The position numbers were made by a program, and so were the translations under genes. A DNA stretch of 51,464 bases from Neisseria wadsworthii 9715 (GTDB lineage Bacteria > Pseudomonadota > Gammaproteobacteria > Burkholderiales > Neisseriaceae), in assembly GCF_000227765.1 (NCBI RefSeq), contig NZ_JH165159.1, forward strand, positions 300,345-351,808, in the 5' to 3' direction. Numbering within the stretch: the first letter of the stretch is position 1; each line of letters opens with the position of its first letter. Below, one piece after another: positions 15,880-23,617 of this stretch. Below the pieces are notes generated by a model. The model saw only the letters and a list, made by a program, of their open reading frames with translations, was not told where the DNA came from and searched no databases.

Positions 15880-17043
15880 ATGAATCACTTACTGATTGAT
15901 TTTGAAAACATTCGACCGGAAAATTTAAACAAGCTGAATGAAGAAAATACCCATATTTGGCTTTTTCTTGGAGTGAACCAACAGAAAAACATTGCTTTGG
16001 AACTTTGCGAATCTTTGTGCCGTTTTGGTAAAAATGTTCATTTTGTGCGTGTAGCAAAAGCAGGTAAAAATGCTTTGGATTTTTACCTGAGTTTTTATCT
16101 CGGCAAAATTACCGAGCAAGATCCTCAGGCACTTATCGGTATTCTTTCCAAAGATGGTGGCTATGATGTCCTGATAGAACATATACAGGATAACGGATTG
16201 GCAAACGGGATAGTGCGGCTGGTCAGTCTGGATGATATTCAGCTTCTGCCGAATACATCTAAGCCTTCTGAAATTGTGATTCCTAAAATTGCTGCCGGGT
16301 CAGCGGAAAGCGCGTCAGAAAATCAAATTCAATCGGGCGGTTATTCGACGAAAGATTTATTCTTGGTCATGCAGGCGTTGAGGGAACCGCAAGCGTTTCT
16401 GCCGCGCAGTTACGGTAATTTGGTCAGCAGGATTCAAAATATTATCTTGGCAGATCAATGGACAAATTACACAGATGAATTGCGTCAAACACAAGCTGAG
16501 AATCTGGTAGCCGCATTATTGAAAAAAGGCTTGATAGAGAAACAACCTGATGGTTTGCTGACCTATCATCTTGATGCTGAATTTATTTTGAAAAAAATTG
16601 AAGAAAGAGCCTTATCGAGCAAGGCTAAAACATTGGAAAAACTATACAACGTTATACGAAGCAGTTTGGCCGGTTTCGGTATTGAGGCAGATAGTCATTC
16701 TATGCAGCAGTTTGCCAGCAGCCTTGAAAAACGGCAGTTGATTAGAATAAAACAAAGCAAAATCATTTATGCACCGTTTATGCCGTCTGAAAAAATAGAA
16801 GTGTTGCCTCAAACGGAGTCGAAGATGACAGCGTATCAGCCTAATACATCTGTTTGGCAGAAAATACTGGCTTTACTGAGTAAAAAGAATCGCCCGACTA
16901 AATTAAGCGGTTTGCGTAATATTCTCAAATCGCAAGAAAAATCATTAGGTTTAAAAGACGGTGAAATAGAATTGCTGCTTACCCGTTTGCAAACTAAAAA
17001 GCATATCAAAGTGGAAAATGGAAAACTTCAATATAAAAGCTGA
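15880..17043 (+). CDS. NYN/PIN-like domain protein, putative RNase
   Basis: The 387-residue protein starts MNHLLIDFENIRPE, the hallmark of NYN domains (D7, N10). It continues with KNALDFYLSFYLG (D67) and LSKDGGYDVLIEHI (D92, D96), completing the acidic site of a PIN-like RNase. The remaining 240 residues are helical with lysine-rich segments and look like two or three winged-helix modules that may bind RNA. ATG at 15880 with AGGGGA four bases upstream is preferred to 15853. Codon use is AT-rich. An AT-DUS (16780-16791) lies inside. RNA target and partners are unknown. Confidence 0.65.
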   Translation: MNHLLIDFENIRPENLNKLNEENTHIWLFLGVNQQKNIALELCESLCRFGKNVHFVRVAKAGKNALDFYLSFYLGKITEQDPQALIGILSKDGGYDVLIEHIQDNGLANGIVRLVSLDDIQLLPNTSKPSEIVIPKIAAGSAESASENQIQSGGYSTKDLFLVMQALREPQAFLPRSYGNLVSRIQNIILADQWTNYTDELRQTQAENLVAALLKKGLIEKQPDGLLTYHLDAEFILKKIEERALSSKAKTLEKLYNVIRSSLAGFGIEADSHSMQQFASSLEKRQLIRIKQSKIIYAPFMPSEKIEVLPQTESKMTAYQPNTSVWQKILALLSKKNRPTKLSGLRNILKSQEKSLGLKDGEIELLLTRLQTKKHIKVENGKLQYKS

Positions 17044-17098
17044 ATTACTCTATTTTTCCGATATTTCAGGCCGTCTGAAAATACAAATTAATTGAATA

Positions 17099-18466
17099 AT
17101 GATGAATACTTTAAATCTATCTTTTATCTGCCAAACCATAAACCTCCCGATGCCGTCTGAAAACCAAACCGTCAAACGTATCGTTACCGACAGTCGTGAT
17201 ATTCAAAGCGGCGATGTCTTTTTCGCGCTGGCGGGCGAACGCTTCGACGCACATGATTTTGTGGCAGACGTATTGGCAAAAGGCGCGGCCGCGGCCGTGG
17301 TGTCGCGTGAAGATTGCGCCGCGCTGCCGGGTGCGTTGAAAGTGGCCGATACGCTCAAAGCCCTGCAAGATTTGGCGCGCGCGTGGCGGGAAAATATCAA
17401 CCCGTTTGTGTTCGGCATTACCGGCTCATCCGGCAAAACCACCGTCAAAGAAATGCTGGCCGCCGTGTTGCGCCACCGTTTCGGCGAAGAGGCCGTGCTG
17501 GCGACGGCGGGTAATTTCAACAACCATATCGGCCTGCCGCTCACTCTGCTCAAGCTCACGCCCGCGCACCGCTATGCCGTGATTGAAATGGGCATGAACC
17601 ACTTCGGCGAGTTGGCCGGGCTTACCCGCATTGCCAAGCCCGATGTCGCGCTCGTCAACAACGCCCTGCGCGCCCATGTCGGCTGCGGCTTCGACGGCGT
17701 GGGCGATATTGCCAAAGCCAAAAGCGAGATTTATCAAGGGCTGGATTCAGACGGCCTCGCCCTGATTCCCTGCCAAGACCCGAATGCCGCTGTTTTCCAA
17801 GCCGCAACACAAGGCTTGAAATGCCAAACTTTCGGCGCGGAAGAGGGCGGTATCCATGCGGAAAATATCGTGTTGAATCCATTGTCGTGCGAATTTGATT
17901 TGGTGTGCGGCGACCAGCGCGCCGCCGTCAAACTGCCCGTGCCCGGCAAACACAACGTCCACAACGCCGTGGCCGCCGCCGCGCTCGCCCAAGCAGCCGG
18001 ATTGAGCCTGCAAGAAATTTCAGACGGCCTCGCCGGTTTTGCCAACATCAAAGGCCGTCTGAATATCAAAAAAGGCATCAAAGGCACAACCGTGCTCGAC
18101 GACACCTACAACGCCAACCCCGACAGCATGAAAGCCGCTATCGACGTGCTCGCCCAACTCCCCGCCCCGCGCGTGTTTGTGATGGGCGATATGGGCGAAC
18201 TCGGCGAAGACGAAACCGCCGCCATGCACGCCGAAGTGGGCGCATACGCACGCAACAAAGCCATCGAAGCGGCCTATTTTGTCGGCAATGACAGCGCACA
18301 CGCGGCGGAAACCTTCGGCGGCAACGGCCTGTGGTTTGCCGACAAAGACCCGCTGATTCAAGTGCTGGCACACGATTTGCCGCAAGGGGCGAATGTGTTG
18401 GTAAAAGGCTCGCGCTTTATGAAGATGGAAGAAGTGGTTGAGGCGTTGATTAATGAGAGTAAATAA
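17099..18466 (+). CDS. murF: UDP-MurNAc-tripeptide:D-Ala-D-Ala ligase MurF
   Basis: The 455-residue ligase adds D-Ala-D-Ala to complete the UDP-MurNAc-pentapeptide in the cytoplasm. The ATP loop GITGSSGKTTVKEM (about 103-116), NFNNHIGLPLTLL and DDTYNANPDSM are all present. Start could be ATG 17099 or 17102. Base composition returns to the GC-rich pattern of murE. Three AG-DUS (17746, 18019, 18052) and one AT-DUS (17150) lie within the coding region, and no TG-wadDUS. It is separated from murE by about 3 kb of accessory genes. Confidence 0.95.
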   Translation: MMNTLNLSFICQTINLPMPSENQTVKRIVTDSRDIQSGDVFFALAGERFDAHDFVADVLAKGAAAAVVSREDCAALPGALKVADTLKALQDLARAWRENINPFVFGITGSSGKTTVKEMLAAVLRHRFGEEAVLATAGNFNNHIGLPLTLLKLTPAHRYAVIEMGMNHFGELAGLTRIAKPDVALVNNALRAHVGCGFDGVGDIAKAKSEIYQGLDSDGLALIPCQDPNAAVFQAATQGLKCQTFGAEEGGIHAENIVLNPLSCEFDLVCGDQRAAVKLPVPGKHNVHNAVAAAALAQAAGLSLQEISDGLAGFANIKGRLNIKKGIKGTTVLDDTYNANPDSMKAAIDVLAQLPAPRVFVMGDMGELGEDETAAMHAEVGAYARNKAIEAAYFVGNDSAHAAETFGGNGLWFADKDPLIQVLAHDLPQGANVLVKGSRFMKMEEVVEALINESK

Positions 18467-18524
18467 GAAGTAAGCAGTTTTTAGTTATTTATCACTTTAA
18501 TTATATTTATGCGTGGAGTATTTT

Positions 18525-18965
18525 ATGGAAGAAACAGTCGAAATCTTAGTTAGTGATTCAAGTTTGCGGCATATGGGTTCTCAATTTGGACATGTTGCAG
18601 TTGATATTGACGGAACTGTTTATGGAAGAGCGGTTAGAGCTTGGGATGTCGACCACAAGGTAAACTATGTACTTAGGCAACAGTCAAGAATGCATAGAGA
18701 TACTTGGGGCTATACTTTGGCTGTTACTAAGGAAGAGAAAAACGCAATTTTAAGAGAGATACAAAAGCAGAGAAAAGATAATAAACCATACAATTTGATT
18801 AATAATAGTTGCTCTTCTGCTATGGCAAATGTATTTGGTGTAACTGATATTCTTATAGTTGATCCTCGTTGGAGCTTAGGTGGAATGCTTTCTCCTTCAG
18901 ACATAATGGATGGCTTAAATAAATCTCCTCGAGTAATTAAAAGAAGGATTTATCCTAAAAAATGA
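18525..18965 (+). CDS. putative permuted papain-like (NlpC/P60-type) enzyme, possible effector
   Basis: This 146-residue protein matches no family I can name with certainty. It has GHVAVDIDGTVYGRA with H23 near the N-terminus and INNSCSSAMANVF with C96 after it. This His-before-Cys order is that of circularly permuted NlpC/P60 or LRAT-like papain folds, which cut amide or ester bonds. It has no signal peptide. ATG 18525 is preferred over GTG 18513 because GGAG lies seven bases ahead. The gene is AT-rich, unlike murF. Its stop overlaps the start of a lipoprotein gene as ATGA. Enzyme plus coupled secreted lipoprotein is the layout of an effector-immunity pair, which is an inference. Confidence 0.5.
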   Translation: MEETVEILVSDSSLRHMGSQFGHVAVDIDGTVYGRAVRAWDVDHKVNYVLRQQSRMHRDTWGYTLAVTKEEKNAILREIQKQRKDNKPYNLINNSCSSAMANVFGVTDILIVDPRWSLGGMLSPSDIMDGLNKSPRVIKRRIYPKK

Positions 18966-19225
18966 AAAAATATTTTTGCATGATATTTTTCCTGTTGGGT
19001 GCGTGCCATTCACAAGAAATCAAAGTAAAAGCGTTAAGAGACGTACATGGATATAACAGTACAGATGCGGCTTACAGCCTTGTGGATTTTGTTATTCCCA
19101 AGGGAAGCATATGTTTTTTAGGCGAAGAAAAATATGGTAAAACCGATCGGTTTGTAGAAATTCGTTGTGAAAATGGGCTTAAAGGACTGGTCATTGAAGA
19201 CGAAGCCTTCAAGCCTGCGGAGTAA
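18962..19225 (+). CDS. small lipoprotein, first of a duplicated pair, possible immunity protein
   Basis: The 87-residue product has a lipoprotein signal with FLLGAC (Cys about residue 15). The mature domain is short and beta-rich, reminiscent of a small SH3-like fold (VIPKGSICFLGEEKY, RFVEIRCENGLKGL). It overlaps the preceding enzyme gene by ATGA. It shares a perfect 104-base stretch with the next lipoprotein gene but lacks ten codons just after it. The deletion removes a segment present in the second copy, so this copy may differ in binding or be decaying. No function is established. Confidence 0.55.
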   Translation: MKKYFCMIFFLLGACHSQEIKVKALRDVHGYNSTDAAYSLVDFVIPKGSICFLGEEKYGKTDRFVEIRCENGLKGLVIEDEAFKPAE

Positions 19226-19412
19226 ATGAATTAGAGAGATATAGCCTAAAACAGCCTCGGATAGTTTTTTAAATGAAAGTCTGGGTAGCCCATCAAATGA
19301 AGCAATACTTTTGCATGATATTTTTCCTGTTGGGTGCGTGCCATTCACAAGAAATCAAAGTAAAAGCGTTAAGAGACGTACATGGATATAACAGTACAGA
19401 TGCGGCTTACAG
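18974..19412 (+). repeat. tandem duplication: 104-base identical units at 18974-19077 and 19309-19412
   Basis: The two units start within the signal-peptide codons of both lipoprotein genes and are identical base for base, offset by 335. Beyond them the genes diverge. This points to a recent duplication or to gene conversion. Confidence 0.9.
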
Positions 19413-19593
19413 TATATCTGATACGGGTGAGGTGGACTTATCAACTGTAGATTTCATGATACCCAAAGGAAGTGTCTGTTTTTTAGGTAATGAAAAATAT
19501 GGAAAAACCGATCGGTTTGTCGAAATCCGTTGTGAAAACGGTTTAATAGGGCTGATTATCGAAGACGAAGCTTTTATGCCTTTGGATGAATAG
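19297..19593 (+). CDS. small lipoprotein, second of a duplicated pair
   Basis: The 98-residue product repeats the lipoprotein signal (FLLGAC) and the VDFMIPKGSVCFLGNEKY domain of the first copy, with ten additional residues (ISDTGEVDLST region). It therefore looks like the full-length form. ATG 19297 corresponds to the start of the first copy; an in-frame ATG at 19273 would add eight residues. The short spacer before it (19226-19296) has no gene. Tandem, diverging copies behind one enzyme gene resemble immunity arrays, but the link is inferred. Confidence 0.55.
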   Translation: MKQYFCMIFFLLGACHSQEIKVKALRDVHGYNSTDAAYSISDTGEVDLSTVDFMIPKGSVCFLGNEKYGKTDRFVEIRCENGLIGLIIEDEAFMPLDE

Positions 19594-19618
19594 GAAATTA
19601 AATTCAAAAATCTTAAAT

Positions 19619-19789
19619 ATGAACAAAATACTCAAAACCATTATTTTCCTCGCTGCTTTGATGGCCGCTTTTTACGCAGGCATGAAATTCCAAGCCTATG
19701 TTTATGATGATTTATGTCTGGATTTGGGCGGCGGCAAGCAGCCCGGGGATTATCCGATATGCGTGATGGAGCGCAAAACCGATCAATAA
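19619..19789 (+). CDS. small membrane protein
   Basis: The 56-residue product (67 if started at 19586) has one membrane helix (ILKTIIFLAALMAAFYAGM) and a short tail with two cysteines (DDLCLDLGGG and YPICVM) that may form a disulfide in the periplasm. No family is recognised. It follows the second lipoprotein closely and may belong to the same transcript. The start is uncertain because neither ATG has a strong ribosome-binding site. Confidence 0.45.
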   Translation: MNKILKTIIFLAALMAAFYAGMKFQAYVYDDLCLDLGGGKQPGDYPICVMERKTDQ

Positions 19790-19791
19790 AA

Positions 19792-19842
19792 TGCCTGTCT
19801 GAAAACAGGTTTGAAAATATTTGAAGCTTTTTCAGACGGCCT
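19792..19842. terminator. chimeric inverted DUS pair: TG-wad arm facing AG arm
   Basis: TGCCTGTCTGAA (19792-19803) faces TTCAGACGGCCT (19831-19842) across 27 bases. Arms of different dialects leave mismatches in the stem. It is probably a weakened terminator between the accessory genes and mraY. Confidence 0.6.
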
Positions 19843-19884
19843 GAACAACATAAAAACACGACAACAAAAAAGGAAGTAAACCCC

Positions 19885-20967
19885 ATGTTTCTATGGTTAG
19901 CACACTTCAGCGACTGGATTTCCGCGCTGAACGTTTTTCAATACACCACATTCCGCGCCGTGATGTCGGCATTGACCGCTTTGGTCTTTTCACTCCTGCT
20001 CGGCCCGTGGACCATCCGCAAGCTTACCGAGTTGAAAGTCGGCCAGGCCGTGCGCCACGACGGGCCGCAAACCCACCTGATTAAAACCGGCACGCCCACG
20101 ATGGGCGGCTCGCTGATTCTTACTGCGATTACCGTGTCCACACTGTTATGGGGCAATCTCGGCAACATCTACATCTGGATTCTGCTGCTGGTGCTGCTGG
20201 CTACCGGTGCGCTGGGTTTTTACGACGACTGGCGCAAAGTGGTTTATAAAGACCCGAACGGCGTGTCGGCGCGGTTCAAAATGGTGTGGCAGTCGGGCGT
20301 GGCACTGGCGGCGGGCTTGCTGCTGTTTTATGTGGCGCAGAATTCGGCCAACAATATTCTGATTGTGCCTTTCTTCAAACAAGTCGCCTTGCCGCTGGGC
20401 GTGTTCGGCTTTGTGGTGTTGGCTTATCTAACCATCGTCGGCACGTCCAACGCCGTGAACCTTACCGACGGCTTGGACGGTTTGGCCGCTTTCCCCGTGG
20501 TGCTGGTGGCGGGCGGTTTGGCGATTTTTGCCTACGCCAGCGGCCACTCCGAATTTGCCGCCTATTTGCAGCAGCCGTATGTGGCGGGCGCGAACGAAGT
20601 GGTGATTTTCTGCGCGGCCATGTGTGGTGCATGTTTGGGCTTTTTGTGGTTCAACGCCTACCCCGCGCAAGTGTTTATGGGCGACGTGGGTGCGTTGGCT
20701 TTGGGCGCGGCACTCGGCACCGTGGCCGTGATTATCCGCCAAGAGTTCGTGCTGGTGATTATGGGCGGCCTGTTTGTGGTCGAAGCCATTTCCGTGATGT
20801 TGCAGGTGAGCTGGTACAAACGAACGAAAAAACGCATTTTCCTGATGGCGCCGATTCACCACCATTACGAACAAAAAGGCTGGAAAGAAACGCAGGTGGT
20901 GGTGCGCTTTTGGATCATTACCATTGTGCTGGTGCTGATTGGTTTGAGCACGCTGAAAGTGCGTTGA
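19885..20967 (+). CDS. mraY: phospho-N-acetylmuramoyl-pentapeptide transferase MraY
   Basis: The 360-residue integral membrane enzyme transfers phospho-MurNAc-pentapeptide to undecaprenyl phosphate, making lipid I. Ten membrane helices are visible. Key blocks are present: GTPTMGG, DDWRK (acidic pair about 110), [10 protein letters not shown], and [12 protein letters not shown] near the C-terminus. AGGAAG eight bases before the ATG supports the start. Base composition is of the GC-rich island type. A one-base DUS variant (AGGCCGTTTGAA) follows the stop, only 16 bases before the globin gene. Confidence 0.96.
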   Translation: MFLWLAHFSDWISALNVFQYTTFRAVMSALTALVFSLLLGPWTIRKLTELKVGQAVRHDGPQTHLIKTGTPTMGGSLILTAITVSTLLWGNLGNIYIWILLLVLLATGALGFYDDWRKVVYKDPNGVSARFKMVWQSGVALAAGLLLFYVAQNSANNILIVPFFKQVALPLGVFGFVVLAYLTIVGTSNAVNLTDGLDGLAAFPVVLVAGGLAIFAYASGHSEFAAYLQQPYVAGANEVVIFCAAMCGACLGFLWFNAYPAQVFMGDVGALALGAALGTVAVIIRQEFVLVIMGGLFVVEAISVMLQVSWYKRTKKRIFLMAPIHHHYEQKGWKETQVVVRFWIITIVLVLIGLSTLKVR

Positions 20968-20983
20968 GGCCGTTTGAAAAGAG

Positions 20984-21481
20984 ATGACACAACAAACCTT
21001 CTACAACTTATTGGGCGGCGAAGCGGGCGTGCGGGAATTGACCGACCGCTTCTATGATTTGATGGACTTGGAGCCGCAATACGCCGAACTGCGCGAACAA
21101 CACGGCGAAACGCTGGATTATGCCCGCGAACGTCTGTTTCAATTTTTAAGCGGCTGGCTAGGCGGCCCGCCGCTGTACGAACAGGCGCACGGCCATCCGC
21201 GCTTGCGCCAGCGGCATTTTCCTTTTGCCGTAAGCATGAACACGCGCAACCAATGGATCGCCTGTTTCGCTCAAGCCTTGCAGGAATTGTCGGTTAAACC
21301 CGAGTGGGCGGAACCGCTGCTGCTGCGTCTGTTTGTGTTGGCCGACTGGATGCGCAACCAAAACGAACCGGAATACGCACCTCCCATGCCGCCGATGGCG
21401 GGGAATCCTGAAGATAGGCTGCCGGAGTTGGCGGCGGTGTTGAAGGCGTTTGGGGTGGAGGGGGTTTTTGAGGCCGTCTGA
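20984..21481 (+). CDS. group II truncated haemoglobin
   Basis: The 165-residue haem protein has the trHb II landmarks: YNLLGGEAGVREL at the start, HPRLRQRHFPF with the proximal His H78, and NQWIACF carrying the G8 Trp. The extra C-terminal tail (PPMPPMAGNPED and on) is longer than the core fold of about 130. Such globins bind oxygen or NO and may detoxify NO. It starts 16 bases after mraY and is probably cotranscribed. An AG-DUS (21471-21482) spans its stop codon, so the last codons and TGA are part of the uptake site. Confidence 0.85.
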   Translation: MTQQTFYNLLGGEAGVRELTDRFYDLMDLEPQYAELREQHGETLDYARERLFQFLSGWLGGPPLYEQAHGHPRLRQRHFPFAVSMNTRNQWIACFAQALQELSVKPEWAEPLLLRLFVLADWMRNQNEPEYAPPMPPMAGNPEDRLPELAAVLKAFGVEGVFEAV

Positions 21482-21507
21482 AAAAAATGATAGATATAAA
21501 AATAGCG

Positions 21508-21610
21508 CGTCATACTCGGGCTTGACCCGAGTATCTCCCAAACGGTAGGGAAAGGTTTTTCAGACGGCCTGACAGATAACAAGATACTCGGGTTAAGCCC
21601 GAGTATGACG
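21508..21610. repeat. palindromic repeat element with internal AG-DUS, copy 1
   Basis: Inverted arms CGTCATACTCGGGCTTGACC and its mirror bound a 103-base unit. It contains an AG-DUS (21559-21570) and AGATAACAAGATACTCGGG. It closely matches 22025-22128; together they flank the GIY-YIG gene in the same orientation. Confidence 0.85.
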
Positions 21611-21684
21611 ACCGCTGAGACGGGTGTGTGGCAGTTGGCAGTTAAAGAGTGTTCAAACGGCGAATTGAAAAATAAGGATATAAC

Positions 21685-21975
21685 ATGAAGCAGCCGGCCG
21701 TTTATATCATGGCCAACCGCAAAAACGGCGTGTTGTATTTAGGCGTGACATCTAATTTAGTACAGCGTGCTTATCAGCATAAGCAGCATATCGTAAAAGG
21801 CTTTACCGACCGCTACAATTTGGAAATGTTGGTGTGGTATGAATTGCATAAAACAATGGAAAGCGCCATTCAACGCGAGCATACGATGAAACATTGGTTG
21901 AGAAAGTGGAAACTTGAATTGATTGAAAAAAACAATCCGGATTGGCGGGATTTGTGGCAGGAAATAATCGGTTAG
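21685..21975 (+). CDS. GIY-YIG family nuclease (small, UvrC-N/Slx1-like)
   Basis: The 96-residue protein is a single GIY-YIG domain, with VYIMANRKNGVLYLGVTS giving the paired VYI and YLG strands and R..QH followed by a glutamate-bearing helix (about residue 64, QREHTMKHW). Members cut DNA through this one domain, and similar small proteins are common in bacterial genomes with no clear role. It is flanked by two near-identical palindromic repeats (21508-21610, 22025-22128), suggesting they arrived or were copied together. Confidence 0.85.
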   Translation: MKQPAVYIMANRKNGVLYLGVTSNLVQRAYQHKQHIVKGFTDRYNLEMLVWYELHKTMESAIQREHTMKHWLRKWKLELIEKNNPDWRDLWQEIIG

Positions 21976-22024
21976 TGATTGATTCGCCAAAGGCATTACC
22001 TTTTCAGACAAGCTTGTTCTGTAC

Positions 22025-22128
22025 CGTCATACTCGGGCTTGACCCGAGTATCTCCCAAATATCAGGGGGGAGGTTTTTCAGACGGCCTTGCAGATAACAA
22101 GATACTCGGGTCAAGCCCGAGTATGACG
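22025..22128. repeat. palindromic repeat element with internal AG-DUS, copy 2
   Basis: This 104-base unit has the same arms and internal DUS (22077-22088) as the copy at 21508-21610. The differences are confined to the centre, including a run of six G. It lies 20 bases before murD. Confidence 0.85.
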
Positions 22129-22148
22129 GACATATTCAGAGTAATAAA

Positions 22149-23486
22149 ATGAACTGGCAAAACAAAAAAATCCTAGTCGCCGGCTTGGGCGGCACGGGTG
22201 TTTCGATGATTGCGTTTTTGCAGCAGCAGGGCGCGCAGGTGGCGGCTTATGATGCCTGTCTGAAACCCGAACGCGAGGCGGAATTGAAGCAGCGGTTTAA
22301 CGGCTTAAGCTGCTATGCAGGCCGTCTGAAAGATGCTTTGGCGCACGGCTTCGATATTCTCGCCCTCAGCCCCGGCATCAGCGAGCGAGTGCCTGAAATC
22401 GAAGCGTTCAAGCAAAGCGGCGGCGTGGTGTTGGGAGACGTGGAAATTCTGGCGCACGAGTTGAAAGGCAAAAGCGACAAAATCATCGCCATCACCGGCA
22501 GCAACGGCAAAACCACCGTTACCAGTTTGGTCGGTTATCTGTGCGAAAAATGTGGGCTGGACACCGTGGTGGCGGGCAATATCGGCACGCCCGTGTTGGA
22601 AGCCTATATGCAGCGCGACGGCAAAGCGGCGGACGTATGGGTGCTCGAGTTATCCAGTTTCCAGCTTGAAAACACCGACCATCTTGCCGCCGATGCCGCA
22701 GTGGTGCTGAATATTTCCGAAGACCACCTCGACCGCTACGACGACCTGCTCGACTATGCCCACGCCAAAGACAAAATTTTCCGCGGCAACGGCGTGCAGG
22801 TGCTCAATGCCGACGACGTGATGTGCCGCGCCATGAAACGTCCGAACCGCGACATCAAATGGTTTTCATTGGAAGGGCAGGCCGATTATTGGGCGGACGT
22901 TCAGGCAGGCCGTCTGAAAGCCGGAGCGGACGATTTGCTGGATACCGCCGCCATTCCCCTGCAAGGCTTGCACAACGCGGCGAACGTGTTGGCAGCTTTG
23001 GCTTTGTGCGAAGCCGTCGGCCTGCCGCGAACCGAATTGCTGCAACACATTCAAACCTTTAAAGGCTTGCCGCACCGCGTGGAAAAAGTCGGCGAGAAAA
23101 ACGGCATCACGTTTATCGACGACAGCAAAGGCACCAATGTCGGTGCCACCGCCGCCGCCATTGCCGGTTTGCAAAGCCCGCTGGTGTTGATTGCGGGCGG
23201 GCAGGGCAAAGGGCAGGACTTCACGCCCCTGCGCGCCGCGCTGCACAACAAAGCCCGTGCCGTGCTGCTGATCGGTGTGGACGCGCCGCTTATCCGCCGC
23301 GATTTAACCGGCTGCGGCGTGGATTTGATTGACTGCGCAACGCTGGAAGAAGCCGTTCAGACGGCCTACAAGCTGGCGCAAAGCGGCGACATCGTTTTGC
23401 TCAGCCCTGCTTGCGCGAGCTTTGATATGTTCAAAGGCTATGCGCATCGGGCGCAGGTGTTTGTTGAGGCGTTTGAAGCTTTGTAA
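22149..23486 (+). CDS. murD: UDP-MurNAc-L-alanine:D-glutamate ligase MurD
   Basis: The 445-residue cytoplasmic ligase adds D-Glu to UDP-MurNAc-L-Ala. The N-terminal [12 protein letters not shown] nucleotide fold, the ATP loop [13 protein letters not shown] (about 115-127) and [13 protein letters not shown] are present. It carries three AG-DUS (22319, 22907, 23356), which encode GRLK on the sense strand, and one TG-wadDUS (22253-22264), which encodes ACLKP. It is the only coding sequence in the island with both dialects. The foreign signals end here. Confidence 0.95.
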   Translation: MNWQNKKILVAGLGGTGVSMIAFLQQQGAQVAAYDACLKPEREAELKQRFNGLSCYAGRLKDALAHGFDILALSPGISERVPEIEAFKQSGGVVLGDVEILAHELKGKSDKIIAITGSNGKTTVTSLVGYLCEKCGLDTVVAGNIGTPVLEAYMQRDGKAADVWVLELSSFQLENTDHLAADAAVVLNISEDHLDRYDDLLDYAHAKDKIFRGNGVQVLNADDVMCRAMKRPNRDIKWFSLEGQADYWADVQAGRLKAGADDLLDTAAIPLQGLHNAANVLAALALCEAVGLPRTELLQHIQTFKGLPHRVEKVGEKNGITFIDDSKGTNVGATAAAIAGLQSPLVLIAGGQGKGQDFTPLRAALHNKARAVLLIGVDAPLIRRDLTGCGVDLIDCATLEEAVQTAYKLAQSGDIVLLSPACASFDMFKGYAHRAQVFVEAFEAL

Positions 23487-23491
23487 GGGTT

Positions 23492-23503
23492 TTCAGACAG
23501 GCC
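23492..23503. other. hybrid DUS behind murD
   Basis: TTCAGACAGGCC reads GGCCTGTCTGAA on the other strand, between the AG form and the TG-wad form. It sits at the right edge of the dialect island. Confidence 0.55.
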
Positions 23504-23617
23504 TTTTAAAAAAACAAACTAAAACAAAGAAACACCGGTTGGGCAGGAAAGCAGATAAAGCGCATGTCATTCATGTCCTCGGTGAATCCGATGTTTGCAG
23601 GGGATGGGGAAAATTGA

